From assembly GCF_000304315.1 (NCBI RefSeq), contig NC_018485.1, positions 652,501 through 716,500 on the forward strand: a stretch of DNA of 64,000 bases. Reading direction: 5' to 3'. How positions within the stretch are numbered: position 1 is the stretch's first letter; every line of letters begins with the position of its first letter. Positions 27,401 to 36,326 of this stretch are shown piece by piece. The stretch comes from Methylocystis sp. SC2. GTDB taxonomy: Bacteria; Pseudomonadota; Alphaproteobacteria; Rhizobiales; Beijerinckiaceae. The notes beneath the pieces were generated by a model. That model was given only the letters and a program-made list of their open reading frames with translations, had not been told where the DNA came from and did no database searches. Position numbers and translations under genes: made by a program.

Positions 27401-27618
27401 ACGCGCAATCCTTCGCGCCCGTGCCGAAGGAGATTTGGGAATTCCACATCGGCGGTTATCAGGTGCTCGAGAAATATCTGAAGTCTCGAAAGGGGCGGAC
27501 GTTTTCTCTCGACGAGATCAATCATGTCGCCGCGGTCGCTGACGTTCTGGCCTTCACCATCGAGCAGATGGAGAAAATCGACGACGCCTGGCGCAAGGCT
27601 TTCCCGGACAGGGGATAA
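24490..27618 (+). CDS. Single-chain restriction-modification enzyme (type IIG / ISP-like, no helicase)
   Basis: Protein of 1042 residues combining nuclease, methyltransferase and specificity domains. A PD-ExK nuclease signature lies near the N-terminus (Asp60, then EVK at 74-76). Next is a helical connector and an N6-adenine methyltransferase with motif I FACGTGTF (about 386) and motif IV NPPY (502-505). The C-terminal 400 residues form the specificity region and end in a domain like that of type ISP enzymes. No helicase motifs occur between nuclease and methyltransferase, which argues for type IIG. ATG at 24490 is chosen because it starts the conserved region. Bases ~26,300-27,070 are visibly AT-richer than the genome, as expected for a transferred, fast-changing specificity domain. 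Confidence 0.87.
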   Translation: MIDRFETYLLKLRETPLAEHTEHTGRAALESLLGQFAKDAHTGLRVQHEPKRDKDKGAPDFKVSRHGMILGYVEVKEIGANLDKILKSDQIKRYRELSANIILTDYLQWIWIDGAHVNAREALAFPTDLDARKIRIAPERAEAVGKLISAFFSEAPEGIGRAQQLALALATRSKLLREFLGEELVRQQREHQEGRLFGLFQIFRDQVFHELTTADFADAFAQMLAYGLFLAKLNADTERVTLHNAREFVPGSFRLIRELVDFLTVLDSDEYREVRWVVEEVLSIVNGLDLPAIHEDLSFRTRKAINRKVRAQDEEEHRLFERDPFIYFYEDYLKAYDAKMRKSRGVYYTPPPIVNFIVRAVDDVLKDSFGIREGLADSKRVTVLDFACGTGTFLLEVFQRIFDNIGGADKGRADPIVREHILKNIYGFEYLIAPYTIAHLKLSQFLKDRGHALKDDERLQVFLTNTLEPIEPQKNFLLPAISAEVEAAQAVKDKPILVILGNPPYSGHSKNKGAWITTAIDGYKYTIEKDDKGKEFVKPLGERNPKWLNDDYVKFIRFAQLKMDAVDEGVVGIITNHSWLDNPTFRGMRQSLMRSFDRIYVIDLHGNAKKKEVAPDGSKDENIFDIEQGVAISIFVKKPGLERGVWRGDWWGKRLEKYKAGAEQTLKSSKVERLELNERDFYFILRNRELEKSYGSGWALAEIYSLGGAGIVTAHDAFSISFESRELIARFEKFRKAKGDAKALHQEFDVEEKTGWDILRGWKALSQSPRKTADFVREIAYSPFDSRKILYEDHLVWRTVRKLMDEIDDENFVLLSSRVTKDEISAIIVSSAFRHKSATRYDITYGFPLYTRSDSRRIENFSPPFRSFLDARYDGHHFEAEEILGYIYAVLHAPTYRRRYAEFLRIDFPRIPFAEKREDFETLSRMGTELIEAHLLKDFPRRGLGDYHGRGDNSVEKPRYVEAEERVFINDAQSFAPVPKEIWEFHIGGYQVLEKYLKSRKGRTFSLDEINHVAAVADVLAFTIEQMEKIDDAWRKAFPDRG

Positions 27619-27666
27619 CTCTCCAAGACGCGAGACCCGCGCTGCTCACAGCGCTATATTTCCTCC

Positions 27667-28074
27667 ATGTCGAGCCGCGCTGCGAAGCGATCATACGACC
27701 AGCCGGGACTGTTCCCGCCCGACCAGCCTGATCTCTTTGGCGAGGCGGCGCCGCCGCGCCGCGACGTCTATATCCCCAAGCCAGAGGCTGTGCGCAGCGG
27801 CGCCCTGGGGGCGCTCGAAAAATTAAGGGCCGTCAAGGCTTGGGCGGACGAGCGCGCCTGGGGCCGCGTCCGTCTCATCGAGAGCGCCGAATATTATTAC
27901 GGCATCACCGCCGATGACGCCGAGGCGGAAGAATGGCGCGTGCGCTACGAGGCCGAAATGGCGCGGCTCGATGCAACCGGCCCCCGCGCGCCCGAGGGCG
28001 AACGGGCCGAATATATCAACTATCCTACCCGCGAATTCGCCCCCCGCTGGGTCCGTCGGCCGCCCGGCCGCTGA
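27667..28074 (+). CDS. Conserved hypothetical protein
   Basis: Soluble protein of 135 residues with no recognised domain. The N-terminus has two short repeats, DQPGLF and DQPDLFGE, that resemble clamp- or partner-binding QxxLF peptides. The middle is an Arg/Trp/Tyr-rich helix (WADERAWGRVRLIESAEYYY). The C-terminus ends in a conserved-looking PTREFAPRWVRRP. It starts 48 bases after the restriction-modification gene and may be co-transcribed with it, though base composition is that of the chromosome. The QPGLF motif resembles the beta-clamp-binding consensus QLxLF, but this is only a resemblance. Confidence 0.65.
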   Translation: MSSRAAKRSYDQPGLFPPDQPDLFGEAAPPRRDVYIPKPEAVRSGALGALEKLRAVKAWADERAWGRVRLIESAEYYYGITADDAEAEEWRVRYEAEMARLDATGPRAPEGERAEYINYPTREFAPRWVRRPPGR

Positions 28075-28374
28075 TCAGTCCGGGGCCTCGATCGCCTCCA
28101 GCACAAAGCGGATCAGCTCGTCGGCCGACGCATAGCTGATCCATTTTCCGCCAGGATAGACGACCGCGACGGGGCCGTGCTCGCATTGGCCGAGGCAGCC
28201 CGACTGCGTCAGGCGCACGCCGTCGCGCTTGGCGAAGGGCAGCGCCTTGAGCGCTTCCTTCACCTTCGCCAGAGCCTCCTTTGCGCCGTGGTCCTCGCAG
28301 GCGGATCGGCCGTCGCGCGTGTTGACGCAGACGAAGACGTGGAGGCGGAACGGTTTGATCGCTGTTTCAGTCAT
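28075..28374 (-). CDS. Thioredoxin-like [2Fe-2S] ferredoxin
   Basis: Small electron carrier of 99 residues. Cysteines 16, 26, 60 and 64 have the C-x9-C ... C-x3-C spacing of the thioredoxin-like ferredoxins related to the NuoE subunit of complex I, and CLGQCEHGP is the family signature. It lies 5 bases after the NAD kinase gene and should share its transcript. The electron partner is unknown. The stop abuts that of the convergent hypothetical gene. Confidence 0.87.
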   Translation of the reverse strand: MTETAIKPFRLHVFVCVNTRDGRSACEDHGAKEALAKVKEALKALPFAKRDGVRLTQSGCLGQCEHGPVAVVYPGGKWISYASADELIRFVLEAIEAPD

Positions 28375-28379
28375 TGGGT

Positions 28380-29183
28380 CTAGTATCCGAACTGCTCGCG
28401 CAGGATTCGTTCTTCCAGCGAATGGCCCGCGTCATGGAGCAGGATCAGACTGGTGGCGTGGTCCATCACCACGTCCACATAAGCAAGGTCGCGGAATTCG
28501 TCATGATCGGCGACGACGGAGACCGGCCGCTTCGCCGCTTCGAGGACCTCGATCCGCACCTTGGCGAGGTCCGGCAGCAAAGCGCCATGCCAGCGGCGCG
28601 GGCGGAAAGCGGAGATGGGCGTTAGGGCCATGAGCGGCGCATCGAGCGGCAGGATCGGACCATTGGCGGAAAGATTGTAGGCGGTGGAGCCAGCGGGCGT
28701 CGACACCAGCACGCCGTCGGTGACGAGTTCCGGCAGACGCTCCTGGCCATTGACCAGAATGCGCAGCTTCGCGATCTGCGACGTCTGGCGCAACAGCGAC
28801 ACCTCATTAATGGCGTGCGCCGAAAACTCGTCGCCGCGCACATTGACGGCATGCATCAGCAAGGGGTGAATGATAGAAGGCTTGGCCTCGGCGATCCGCT
28901 TGCGCAGCCCCGTCTCGCGATATTGGTTCATCAGAAAGCCGACCGAGCCGCGGTTCATGCCGTAGATCGGCTTGCCGGCGTCCATGAACCGATGCAACGT
29001 GCGAAGCATGAGGCCGTCGCCCCCGAGCGCGACGATGCAATCGGCCTCCTCAGGCGGGCAGTCGCCGTATTTTTCGATGAGGCGCTGGCGCGACTCCTCC
29101 GCCTCCGGCGCGCCCGAGGCGAGAAAAGCCAGATGGGCGCACGGCTTCTTCGCGTGATTCTGCCGATCTCCGGCGGCGCCCAT
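28380..29183 (-). CDS. nadK: NAD kinase
   Basis: Phosphorylates NAD to NADP in the cytoplasm, the only route to NADP in most bacteria. The 267-residue protein has the catalytic GGDG motif ([17 protein letters not shown]), the NE-Vs segment (INEVSLLR) and the nucleotide-binding [21 protein letters not shown]. The first ~15 residues look non-conserved, so a later start is possible. It is the second-last gene of a minus-strand run and lies 128 bases after the ROK kinase gene. Confidence 0.94.
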   Translation of the reverse strand: MGAAGDRQNHAKKPCAHLAFLASGAPEAEESRQRLIEKYGDCPPEEADCIVALGGDGLMLRTLHRFMDAGKPIYGMNRGSVGFLMNQYRETGLRKRIAEAKPSIIHPLLMHAVNVRGDEFSAHAINEVSLLRQTSQIAKLRILVNGQERLPELVTDGVLVSTPAGSTAYNLSANGPILPLDAPLMALTPISAFRPRRWHGALLPDLAKVRIEVLEAAKRPVSVVADHDEFRDLAYVDVVMDHATSLILLHDAGHSLEERILREQFGY

Positions 29184-29311
29184 CGCAAACTCCCCTCACG
29201 CTCGCCGCAGCCGCCGCGATTGCTTCCGCATACACCGGCGCGAGGCCGGAGGGAACGGCGCCGACGCGACCTCCGCGCGCGCCGCGCTTCGGCGGCCTCC
29301 AAATGAGCAAC

Positions 29312-30238
29312 TCATTGGTGGGCCTCGCCGGCGCCCCACAGCCAGGCGGCGCCGCGCACGCCCCCCGAGTCGCCATGCGCATTCGGCAGGATTTTCGTAT
29401 CGAAAGCGTCGGTGACGGCGTTCTCCCCCACGCGCGCCGCGAGTCCGTCATAGATCCGCGAGATGTTGGAAAGCCCGCCGCCGAGCACGATGACGTCAGG
29501 ATCGATGAGATCGACGACCACCGCCAGCGCCCGCGCCAGACGGTCCTGATAGCAATCGAGGCTTGCGCGCGCGGCGGGCGCGCCGGCATCCGCCAGCGCG
29601 GCGATTTCGGCCGCATGGCGGCGCGCGCCGGCGCGCTTCTCGTAGTCGCGCGATAGGCCGGCGCCGCAAAGAAACGTTTCGATGCAGCCGCTGTGCCCGC
29701 AAAAGCATAGGCTGCCGGGATATTCCTCCGCGGTCATCCACGGCAGCGGCGTATGGCCCCATTCGCCGGCGACGCGATTGCGCCCCTCGAGGATCTTTCC
29801 GTTGACGATGACGCCGCCGCCGACGCCGGTGCCAAGAATGACGCCGAACACCACGCCGGCGCCGCGGCCGGCGCCGTCGATCGCCTCCGACAGCGCGAAA
29901 CAATTGGCGTCATTGGCGACCCGCACCGGACGTTCGAGCGCCCGCGCGAGATCGACGTCGAGCGGCTTGCCGTTGACGGCGGCCGTGTTGGAGTTTTTCA
30001 CGAGGCCGGTATGCGTCGAGATCGCGCCAGGCGCCCCGACGCCGACGACGCCGCGCCGCCCGATATTCGATTCGATATCGCGCACGAGAGTCGCGACGGC
30101 GTCGACGATCGCCGCATAATCGTCGGCGGGCGTCGCGACGCGGCGACGCGCCAGCGTCTCGCCCGCGGCGTTGAGCGCGATCGCCTCGATTTTGGTGCCG
30201 CCGAGATCGACGCCGATGCGGATAATGTCGCGCGTCAT
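29312..30238 (-). CDS. ROK family sugar kinase (fructokinase/glucokinase type)
   Basis: Cytoplasmic kinase of 308 residues that phosphorylates a hexose with ATP. It has the phosphate loop GVDLGGTKIEAIAL, the catalytic-loop Asp in VANDANCFALSEA, GTGVGGGVI, and the ROK zinc site with CFCGHSGCIETF. No DNA-binding domain precedes it, so it is an enzyme and not a repressor. The closest known relatives by layout are Mak-type fructokinases. Its start overlaps the stop of the pentapeptide gene by 4 bases. Confidence 0.9.
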   Translation of the reverse strand: MTRDIIRIGVDLGGTKIEAIALNAAGETLARRRVATPADDYAAIVDAVATLVRDIESNIGRRGVVGVGAPGAISTHTGLVKNSNTAAVNGKPLDVDLARALERPVRVANDANCFALSEAIDGAGRGAGVVFGVILGTGVGGGVIVNGKILEGRNRVAGEWGHTPLPWMTAEEYPGSLCFCGHSGCIETFLCGAGLSRDYEKRAGARRHAAEIAALADAGAPAARASLDCYQDRLARALAVVVDLIDPDVIVLGGGLSNISRIYDGLAARVGENAVTDAFDTKILPNAHGDSGGVRGAAWLWGAGEAHQ

Positions 30239-31020
30239 TTCACGCGGGCGCGATCGATGTTTTGCGCGCCTGCGAGCGCGCTCCCGGCGGCGGCGTCGAT
30301 CTGCGCGGAATCGAGATCAAGACCGTCGGTCATGGCGCCGGTCCAGTTTACGCCGGTCAAATCCGCGCCGGCGGCGTCGGCGCCCTTCAGATTCGCCTCG
30401 GAAAAATCCGCGCCAGCGGCGCGCGCGAAGCGCAGGTCGGCGCTCGCGAGATTGGCCTTGTGAAAACGCGCGCCCTCGAGCGCGGCCGAGCGCAGCACGG
30501 CGCGCATCAATCCCATCGATTGGTTCTTCATGTCGGCGGAGAGATCCGCCTCGCTGAAATTGGCGCCGCGCGCCGATGCGCCGGTCAGATCGCCGGCGAG
30601 ACGCGCATGCGCGAAGTCCGCGCGGTCGGCCCGCATGCGCTGCATTTGCGCAGCGAAGGCGTGCGCCCCCTTCAGCGACGCGCCGGTGAGGTCGGCTTCG
30701 ATCAGCCAAGCCTGGTCAAGGATCGCGTCGTCCAGCCGTGCGCCGGCGAGCGATGTCTTGTTCATGCGGGCGGCGCGGAAATCGACGCCGTGCAGATCGA
30801 GTCCGGAAAGATCGAGTCCGTTGAGGCTCTTTTCCGAAAGATCGACCCTGTTCCCGCTCTTGCGATGCAGCAGCGCCGCTTCGACCTCGGCGCGCGTCAG
30901 TTCAGCCTTGGAATAGGCCGGCTGCGCAAGATCGACGCCTTGCAGCATATCCTGCGCGCGCAGGTCTTGGCTGGACAATGACGCGACGCAGATGAGGACG
31001 AAGCTCAGACCCATACGCAT
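30235..31020 (-). CDS. Secreted pentapeptide-repeat protein
   Basis: Exported protein of 261 residues. A signal peptide is followed by a run of A(D/N)Lxx pentapeptides from residue ~60 to ~245, for example LSGLDLHGVDFRAARMNKTSLAGA. These should fold into a right-handed quadrilateral beta-helix. It is coupled to the ROK kinase gene by a 4-base overlap and follows the HHH-protein gene by 28 bases. The family gives no specific function; periplasmic location is inferred from the signal. Confidence 0.82.
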   Translation of the reverse strand: MRMGLSFVLICVASLSSQDLRAQDMLQGVDLAQPAYSKAELTRAEVEAALLHRKSGNRVDLSEKSLNGLDLSGLDLHGVDFRAARMNKTSLAGARLDDAILDQAWLIEADLTGASLKGAHAFAAQMQRMRADRADFAHARLAGDLTGASARGANFSEADLSADMKNQSMGLMRAVLRSAALEGARFHKANLASADLRFARAAGADFSEANLKGADAAGADLTGVNWTGAMTDGLDLDSAQIDAAAGSALAGAQNIDRARVK

Positions 31021-31048
31021 GCGCGCGAACTCGTCCTTTTGCCGACGC

Positions 31049-31837
31049 TTACGCCGCGTCGGCGTTGCGATCGGCGCGGGCGCCGCCGCTCAGCGCTTGC
31101 GCCTGCGCGATCCATCCGTTGCGCTTCACCCGCCCCGCCGCGCCGATCGACGCCTCGATCCATTTGACGTTGTCGTCGCTCCAGCCGGCGATCTGATCAT
31201 AATGGAAAACCCCGAGCGCATGCAGCTTCTCGACGCTCTTTGGTCCGACGCCCTTTATCTTGGCAAGATCGTCCGCCGCGCCGTCACGCGGCGCGGACAG
31301 CGCGGCAGGACGCGCGCCCGGCGCCATTTTGCCGCCCGGCGCGCGCATTTGCGCGGCTTTTTCATTCAGCGCCTTGGCGGCTGAAGCCGCCGCCTCCAGC
31401 GCCGGCTCAACGCCCGTCGGCGTCCCTGGCTCCGCCGTCGCGAAAATCTCATCTAGCTCGTCTTGCGGTTCGGGCGACGGCGCGGCGGTCGGTTCGCAAA
31501 CGTCGCGCGTCGCGCCGCGCAGCACGACGATCGGCCGCTTGGCGGCGAAAGCCGGCGCGGACTGCGTCATCTTGAGCGCGCCGCCGACCGGCAGACCGAT
31601 GAGATAAGCGAGCGCCGCGATCAGCAGCACGTCCATCGTCAGCGCGGCGCGTCCGTCAAGGAGCCCCAGCCAGGAGGCGGCCGCGCCCGCGCCGAGCGTC
31701 GCGGCGATCGCGATGAGATTCCAGCCGGGCGCGGCGGGGGCGTCCTTCGCCCGCGAGGTCGTCACATAGCCGGCGAGCGCGCCAAGCGCACAGGCGGCGG
31801 CGAACCAAGGCCAGCCAAGCGTCAGCAAGTAGGACAT
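31049..31837 (-). CDS. Membrane protein with C-terminal helix-hairpin-helix domain
   Basis: Protein of 262 residues. Three hydrophobic segments occupy about 5-25, 40-60 and 68-90. A long Ala/Pro-rich linker follows. The C-terminal ~65 residues are a helix-hairpin-helix fold (LAKIKGVGPKSVEKLHALGV then an IAGWSDDNVKWIEASI segment) as found in predicted flap-endonuclease-like or NuoE-extension proteins of alphaproteobacteria. The start ATG at 31837 has GGAG upstream. It sits between the OmpA-like and pentapeptide genes in one transcript. Binding to nucleic acid is possible, but a protein-contact role is equally likely. Confidence 0.75.
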   Translation of the reverse strand: MSYLLTLGWPWFAAACALGALAGYVTTSRAKDAPAAPGWNLIAIAATLGAGAAASWLGLLDGRAALTMDVLLIAALAYLIGLPVGGALKMTQSAPAFAAKRPIVVLRGATRDVCEPTAAPSPEPQDELDEIFATAEPGTPTGVEPALEAAASAAKALNEKAAQMRAPGGKMAPGARPAALSAPRDGAADDLAKIKGVGPKSVEKLHALGVFHYDQIAGWSDDNVKWIEASIGAAGRVKRNGWIAQAQALSGGARADRNADAA

Positions 31838-31858
31838 CTTCCGTCTCCTTCTCTGGCG

Positions 31859-33607
31859 CTACTTGACGACGATTTCGACGCGGCGATTGCGCGCGCGATT
31901 TTCGTCGCTGTCATTGGAAGCGATTGGGCGCTCGCCGCCGTGGCCGACGGCGATTATTCTGAACGGGTCGACTCCGGCCTTCGCCAGCCGTTCGACGACC
32001 GCCTGCGCGCGGCGCTTGCTGCGCCCCAGATTCACTTCGGCGATGCCGATGTTGTCGGTGTGCGCCGCGATTTCGAGAGTGGCGCCCTGGCAGCGCAGCG
32101 CCGTCGCGGCGATCGCATCGACGAGAGGCGCGGATTCAGCGGCGATCGCCGAATCGTCGGACGCAAAAACGATCGGCGATTTGGCGAGAAGCTCGGAGAG
32201 CGCCGCGGCGCATCGGCTGGCGTCGAGCGGCGATCCGACGATGCGGGTCGACAGCTGCGCCTCGCCGCGGAAACTCTGCGGAAGCGCATCGGCGAAGCTC
32301 GCCGCGATTTCGGCGCGCGCGCTCTGATGACGCGCGACGCCCGCGAGCGAGATATTCGAGTCGCTGATCGCGAGCTTGCCTTCGTCGAGTCGCGCGAGCG
32401 CAGCAAGGGAATGATCCGTCGCTTCCGCGAAGTTCTGCGGGGCGCCTTTCGCGATCATGAGCCGATCGACGACCTTCGCGTCGAAGAAATTCCTGCGCGC
32501 GGTTTCGATGAGGCGATTACGGACGGCCTCGTCCGGCGCATAGCCGGTGAGCGTGACCTCTCCGCCGGCGCGCTGGGCGCTGAAAACATAGGGCGTCATC
32601 GGACCCGCCATGACGTCGAGCCGCGCGATCTCAAATCCGGAAGGCAACCGCGCTTTCGCATCGGCGCGGATCGTCTCGCCAAATATGTTCTGGCGCCCCT
32701 GCCCTTCGATGATGATCTTGCCATCCGATACGGCGACTTTGCCTTGCGACAATTTGCCGAGCTCGCCGACCGCGAACGCAAGCGCACCCGCGAAATCGCC
32801 AGCCGGCGCGCCGGCGCCGAGCTCGGTCGCATCGCTGACGGCGGCGCCGGCGCCGGCCGCGGCCGCCATGGCGACGACCTGTTTGCGCAGATCGTCGCTC
32901 GGCAAATGGCCGGAGAGGCTGATGACGCCGTCGCGCGCCGCCGCTGTAAACACATAGGGAGAAACGCGCGGCGGCGACACTTCCACTTTTACCGCGCTCT
33001 CAAACGGCGACGCCTTGAGCGCGGCGAGCGCCCGCTCGTAATCGGCCGCGCTGCGCGCTTCGCCGGAAACAGCCAGAGTCGCGTCGGTCATCGTCGTCGT
33101 CGCGGGATCAAGTTCGGCGAGGCGGCGCACGGCGAAGGAGGCGAGATCGGGGAAGGCGTGCGGCGCGCCGTCGGCGTAGGCGGCGGAGTCCGACACTTCC
33201 AAGCCTAAGGCGGCGATCTCGGCGCGCAGCCTTTCGCGCACGCCCGTCGGCGGGACGTTGCCCGAGATCATCGCCTTGCCGCCGCGGCGCTCGAGTCTCA
33301 GAACAAAGGGCGTCGCGCGCGAGAGCGGCTGCGTCGCGTCCATGATGCGCCGCGCTGGCGTCTCAACGCCTAAGGCCGTCAAAAGACTCGCTTTCGCTTC
33401 AGGCGACAGCGAAACGCCGGCAAGGACGACGTCGCGGCCGGAGACGCGGACCTCCGGCCTATCGATCGCGTCGGGAGAGCGTGCGACTCGCGACAAGACG
33501 GCGGCGCGCAGATCGTCCTCAAGACGAGGCGTCAACGCGCCCTGCGCAAAATAGCCCAGTCCTAAAAGGACCGGCAGTCCAATCCACCATTTTTTGGGAA
33601 GGTGCAT
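31859..33607 (-). CDS. OmpA-family envelope protein with BON-like repeats
   Basis: Protein of 582 residues anchored by an N-terminal membrane segment (residues 5-25). About four repeats of a BON-like fold follow (for example KAMISGNVPPTGVRERL, GVISLSGHLPSDDLRKQV and GEVTLTGYAPDEAVRNRL). The last ~115 residues are an OmpA C-terminal domain that binds peptidoglycan (LEIAAHTDNIG, LGRSKRRAQAVVERL and NRRVEIVV). ATG at 33607 is chosen because GGAGGG lies ten bases upstream; the frame is open to 33742. It heads a minus-strand operon reaching the ferredoxin gene. A role linking membrane and cell wall is inferred. Confidence 0.85.
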   Translation of the reverse strand: MHLPKKWWIGLPVLLGLGYFAQGALTPRLEDDLRAAVLSRVARSPDAIDRPEVRVSGRDVVLAGVSLSPEAKASLLTALGVETPARRIMDATQPLSRATPFVLRLERRGGKAMISGNVPPTGVRERLRAEIAALGLEVSDSAAYADGAPHAFPDLASFAVRRLAELDPATTTMTDATLAVSGEARSAADYERALAALKASPFESAVKVEVSPPRVSPYVFTAAARDGVISLSGHLPSDDLRKQVVAMAAAAGAGAAVSDATELGAGAPAGDFAGALAFAVGELGKLSQGKVAVSDGKIIIEGQGRQNIFGETIRADAKARLPSGFEIARLDVMAGPMTPYVFSAQRAGGEVTLTGYAPDEAVRNRLIETARRNFFDAKVVDRLMIAKGAPQNFAEATDHSLAALARLDEGKLAISDSNISLAGVARHQSARAEIAASFADALPQSFRGEAQLSTRIVGSPLDASRCAAALSELLAKSPIVFASDDSAIAAESAPLVDAIAATALRCQGATLEIAAHTDNIGIAEVNLGRSKRRAQAVVERLAKAGVDPFRIIAVGHGGERPIASNDSDENRARNRRVEIVVK

Positions 33608-33665
33608 CGACGTCTTGCCCTCCATCGAAGAGAGAATCAGCGAAGACGCGCTTAACTCAACCGCA

Positions 33666-33694
33666 CAAGGTCGTTTTGCGCGGCGACGTGTCAA
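33666..33694 (-). promoter_or_regulatory. Possible promoter of the OmpA/BON operon
   Basis: A perfect TTGACA (33694-33689) stands 17 bases before GACCTT (33671-33666), a poor -10. The position, just after the rnhA terminator and about 60 bases before the OmpA-like start, is right for the operon promoter. Confidence 0.3.
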
Positions 33695-33705
33695 TATGAT
33701 GGCAA

Positions 33706-33740
33706 AGAAAAATGGGGAACGCGGCCGCGCCGCGCTCCCC
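33706..33740 (-). terminator. Intrinsic terminator after the ispH-thrB-rnhA operon
   Basis: On the minus strand a long GC-rich stem-loop (33740-33714; arms start GGGGAGCGCGGC and end CGTTCCCC) is followed by ATTTTTCTTT. It lies 60 bases after the rnhA stop codon and before the next operon's promoter. Confidence 0.7.
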
Positions 33741-33799
33741 AAAGGCGAAGAAGAGTCCTGGTCGACTGTGAGATAGGCGTCGCCCGCTCTTCGACAAGT

Positions 33800-34276
33800 C
33801 TATCTGGAGGAAAAGCGCGCGCTTGCAGGCGGTCTGCCGGGGAGGAAAGGCGCCATGCCGGCCCGCGCCAGCTCGTCGGCGCGCTCGTTCATGTCATGGC
33901 CCGAATGGCCTTTGACCCAATGCCAGTCGACCTCATGCCGCTCCGCCGCCGCTTCGAGCCTTTGCCACAAATCGACGTTCTTGACCGGCTTTCGGTCGGC
34001 GGTGCGCCAGCCGCGCGCTTTCCAGCCGGCGATCCATGAGGTGACCCCGCTGCGCAAATATTGCGAATCGGTATGCAGATCGACCGCGCAAGGACGCGTC
34101 AGCGTTTCAAGCGCCATGATCGCCGCCATCAGCTCCATGCGATTATTGGTGGTGAGCGGCTCGCCGCCGTTGATCTCTCTTTCGCGATCGCCAAAACGGA
34201 GTATCGCGCCCCAGCCGCCCGGCCCCGGATTGCCCGAGCAGGCGCCGTCGGTCCAGATCTCGACGCCGAGCGTCAT
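33800..34276 (-). CDS. rnhA: Ribonuclease HI
   Basis: Endonuclease that cuts the RNA strand of RNA-DNA hybrids. The 158-residue protein has all four metal-binding acidic residues, Asp10 ([16 protein letters not shown]), Glu48 (NNRMELMA), Asp70 (HTDSQY) and the late Asp in NERADELAR, plus VKGHSGH. Length is normal. Its start overlaps the thrB stop by 4 bases, in the ispH-thrB-rnhA order common in Rhizobiales. Confidence 0.96.
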   Translation of the reverse strand: MTLGVEIWTDGACSGNPGPGGWGAILRFGDREREINGGEPLTTNNRMELMAAIMALETLTRPCAVDLHTDSQYLRSGVTSWIAGWKARGWRTADRKPVKNVDLWQRLEAAAERHEVDWHWVKGHSGHDMNERADELARAGMAPFLPGRPPASARFSSR

Positions 34277-35238
34277 GAACCGACTCCATAGACGCGCGCA
34301 TCGGCGGCGGACTGGTGAAACCGGAGCTTGGCGAGATATTCGCGCGGATCCTTGGGACGCACCAGCGCGCCTGGCGGCACGTTGAGCCAGTCGACGTAGC
34401 GGGTGAGCAGAAAACGCAGCGCCGCGCCGCGCGCGAGCATGGGAAAGGCCTCGATCTCGGCGCGGGACAGCGGTCGAATCCGCTGATAGGCGTCGAGCAG
34501 CGCGGCGCCCTTGTCCGGTTGAAAGCGATGCTCAGCGTCAAAGCACCAGGCGTTGAGGCAGATCGCGAGATCGTACGCGTAGGCGTCGGTGCAGGCGAAA
34601 TAGAAGTCGATCAACCCCGAGATCCGCTCGCCGAGAAAGAAGACATTGTCGGGGAAAAGATCGGCGTGAATGACGCCGCTCGGCAATTCCCGCGGCCAGT
34701 TCCGCTCCAGATGATCGAGCTCCGCATCGACGAGCGCGCGCAATCCCGTCGCGACCTCTTCCGCACGGGACGCGCATGTCGAAAAAAGCGGCCGCCATCC
34801 CTCGACAGAAAGCGCGTTGCGGCGGCGCTGCGCGAAATCGGCGCCGGCGAGATGTAGTTGCGCGAGATTTGCGCCGAGCGCGGCGCAGTGCGCGGTTTCC
34901 GGATGGTGGATCGAATAGCCGTCCAGAAAAGTGACGATGACGGCGGGTCGGCCGGCGAGGCGCCCCAGCGCCAGCCCGGCGCGGTTTTTCACCGGCAGCG
35001 GACAGGTCACGCCCCGCGCCGCGAGATGTTCCATGAGGTTCAGGAAGAATGGCAGATCGGCTTCCGCGACGCGCTTCTCATAGAGCGTGAGGATGAAGCT
35101 GCCGGCGCCGGTATGGAGATAATAGTTGGAGTTTTCGACGCCCTCGGCGATGCCTTTGCAGGAGAGCAGCGGCCCGAGATCGTATGTCGCGAGAAAAGCG
35201 ATCAGCTCCTCGTCGTCAACCAGCGTGTAGACGGCCAT
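34273..35238 (-). CDS. thrB: Homoserine kinase (ThrB type II)
   Basis: Phosphorylates homoserine in threonine synthesis. The 321-residue protein has the choline-kinase-like fold of the alphaproteobacterial Thr[12 protein letters not shown] near the N-terminus, the catalytic loop [11 protein letters not shown] and the metal-binding [20 protein letters not shown]. It is coupled to rnhA by a 4-base overlap and lies 29 bases after ispH. Confidence 0.94.
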   Translation of the reverse strand: MAVYTLVDDEELIAFLATYDLGPLLSCKGIAEGVENSNYYLHTGAGSFILTLYEKRVAEADLPFFLNLMEHLAARGVTCPLPVKNRAGLALGRLAGRPAVIVTFLDGYSIHHPETAHCAALGANLAQLHLAGADFAQRRRNALSVEGWRPLFSTCASRAEEVATGLRALVDAELDHLERNWPRELPSGVIHADLFPDNVFFLGERISGLIDFYFACTDAYAYDLAICLNAWCFDAEHRFQPDKGAALLDAYQRIRPLSRAEIEAFPMLARGAALRFLLTRYVDWLNVPPGALVRPKDPREYLAKLRFHQSAADARVYGVGS

Positions 35239-35267
35239 GGGCGCCGACCGTTCACTGCGGGCCGCCC

Positions 35268-36236
35268 TCAGGCGATCGCCCGCAGCTCCTTGGGCAGAGG
35301 GAAGGACACGTTCTCGTCGGCGCTGGAGATGGTTTCGACGACAATGTCGTAGCGTTCGGCGAATGCGTCCATGATCTCCTCGACCAGAACTTCGGGCGCG
35401 GACGCGCCGGCGGTGATGCCGAGCGACGGTATGTCGCCAAAAATCTCCCAGTCGATCTCGCCCCGGCCCTGCACGAGCTGCGCCGGCGCGCCAGCGCGTT
35501 CGGCCACCTCGCGCAGCCGCTGCGAGTTCGAGGAATTGGGCGAGCCGACCACGATCACGGCCGCGACATGCGGCGCGACCTCCTTCACCGCGGCCTGGCG
35601 GTTCGTGGTCGCGTAGCAGATATCTTCCTTGTGCGGGCCGATGATCTTTGGAAAGCGCCGCATCAGCGCGCTGACGATCTCCTGGGAGTCGTCGAGCGAC
35701 AGCGTCGTTTGCGTCACATAGGCCAGATTCGATTCGTCATCGAGTTTGAGCCGGTCGATGTCCTCCACGGACTCGACCAGCACCACCGCCCCGTCCGGCA
35801 GCTGTCCCATGGTGCCCACGACCTCAGGATGGCCGGAATGTCCGACGAGCAACACCCGGCGGCCGCGTCGCCTGTGAATTTCCGCCTCTCGATGCACTTT
35901 CGTGACGAGCGGGCAGGTCGCGTCGATGGCGAGGAGTCCGCGTCCCTCCGCTGCGGCCGAGACTGATTTCGCGACCCCGTGGGCCGAGAAGATCACCGGC
36001 GCGTTGGTGTCGGGGATTTCGTCGAGCTCCTCGACGAAGATCGCGCCCTTCGACTTAAGCGATTCGACGACGTAGCGATTGTGGACGATCTCATGGCGGA
36101 CATAAACGGGCGGGCCAAACTTGGCCAGCGCCCGCTCGACGGCGTCGATCGCGCGCACGACGCCTGCGCAAAATCCCCGCGGCGAGCAAAGCAGAATCTT
36201 GAGCGGCGGCTTTGTCGGTCGGGGGTGAACGTTCAT
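35268..36236 (-). CDS. ispH: 4-hydroxy-3-methylbut-2-enyl diphosphate reductase
   Basis: Last step of the MEP isoprenoid pathway, an iron-sulfur enzyme giving IPP and DMAPP. The 322-residue protein keeps the three cluster cysteines in [23 protein letters not shown] and [11 protein letters not shown], together with [12 protein letters not shown] and GSPNSSNS. It heads the ispH-thrB-rnhA operon. A promoter with a palindrome in its spacer is predicted about 90 bases upstream. Confidence 0.96.
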   Translation of the reverse strand: MNVHPRPTKPPLKILLCSPRGFCAGVVRAIDAVERALAKFGPPVYVRHEIVHNRYVVESLKSKGAIFVEELDEIPDTNAPVIFSAHGVAKSVSAAAEGRGLLAIDATCPLVTKVHREAEIHRRRGRRVLLVGHSGHPEVVGTMGQLPDGAVVLVESVEDIDRLKLDDESNLAYVTQTTLSLDDSQEIVSALMRRFPKIIGPHKEDICYATTNRQAAVKEVAPHVAAVIVVGSPNSSNSQRLREVAERAGAPAQLVQGRGEIDWEIFGDIPSLGITAGASAPEVLVEEIMDAFAERYDIVVETISSADENVSFPLPKELRAIA

Positions 36237-36326
36237 CTTCGCGCCTTTTGGCAGAGGCGGCGCCGAGCGGCGAGCCGCTCAAGCGCCAAACGCGGCCATC
36301 CGGATCACCCGGCTGAATGCCGGCAA

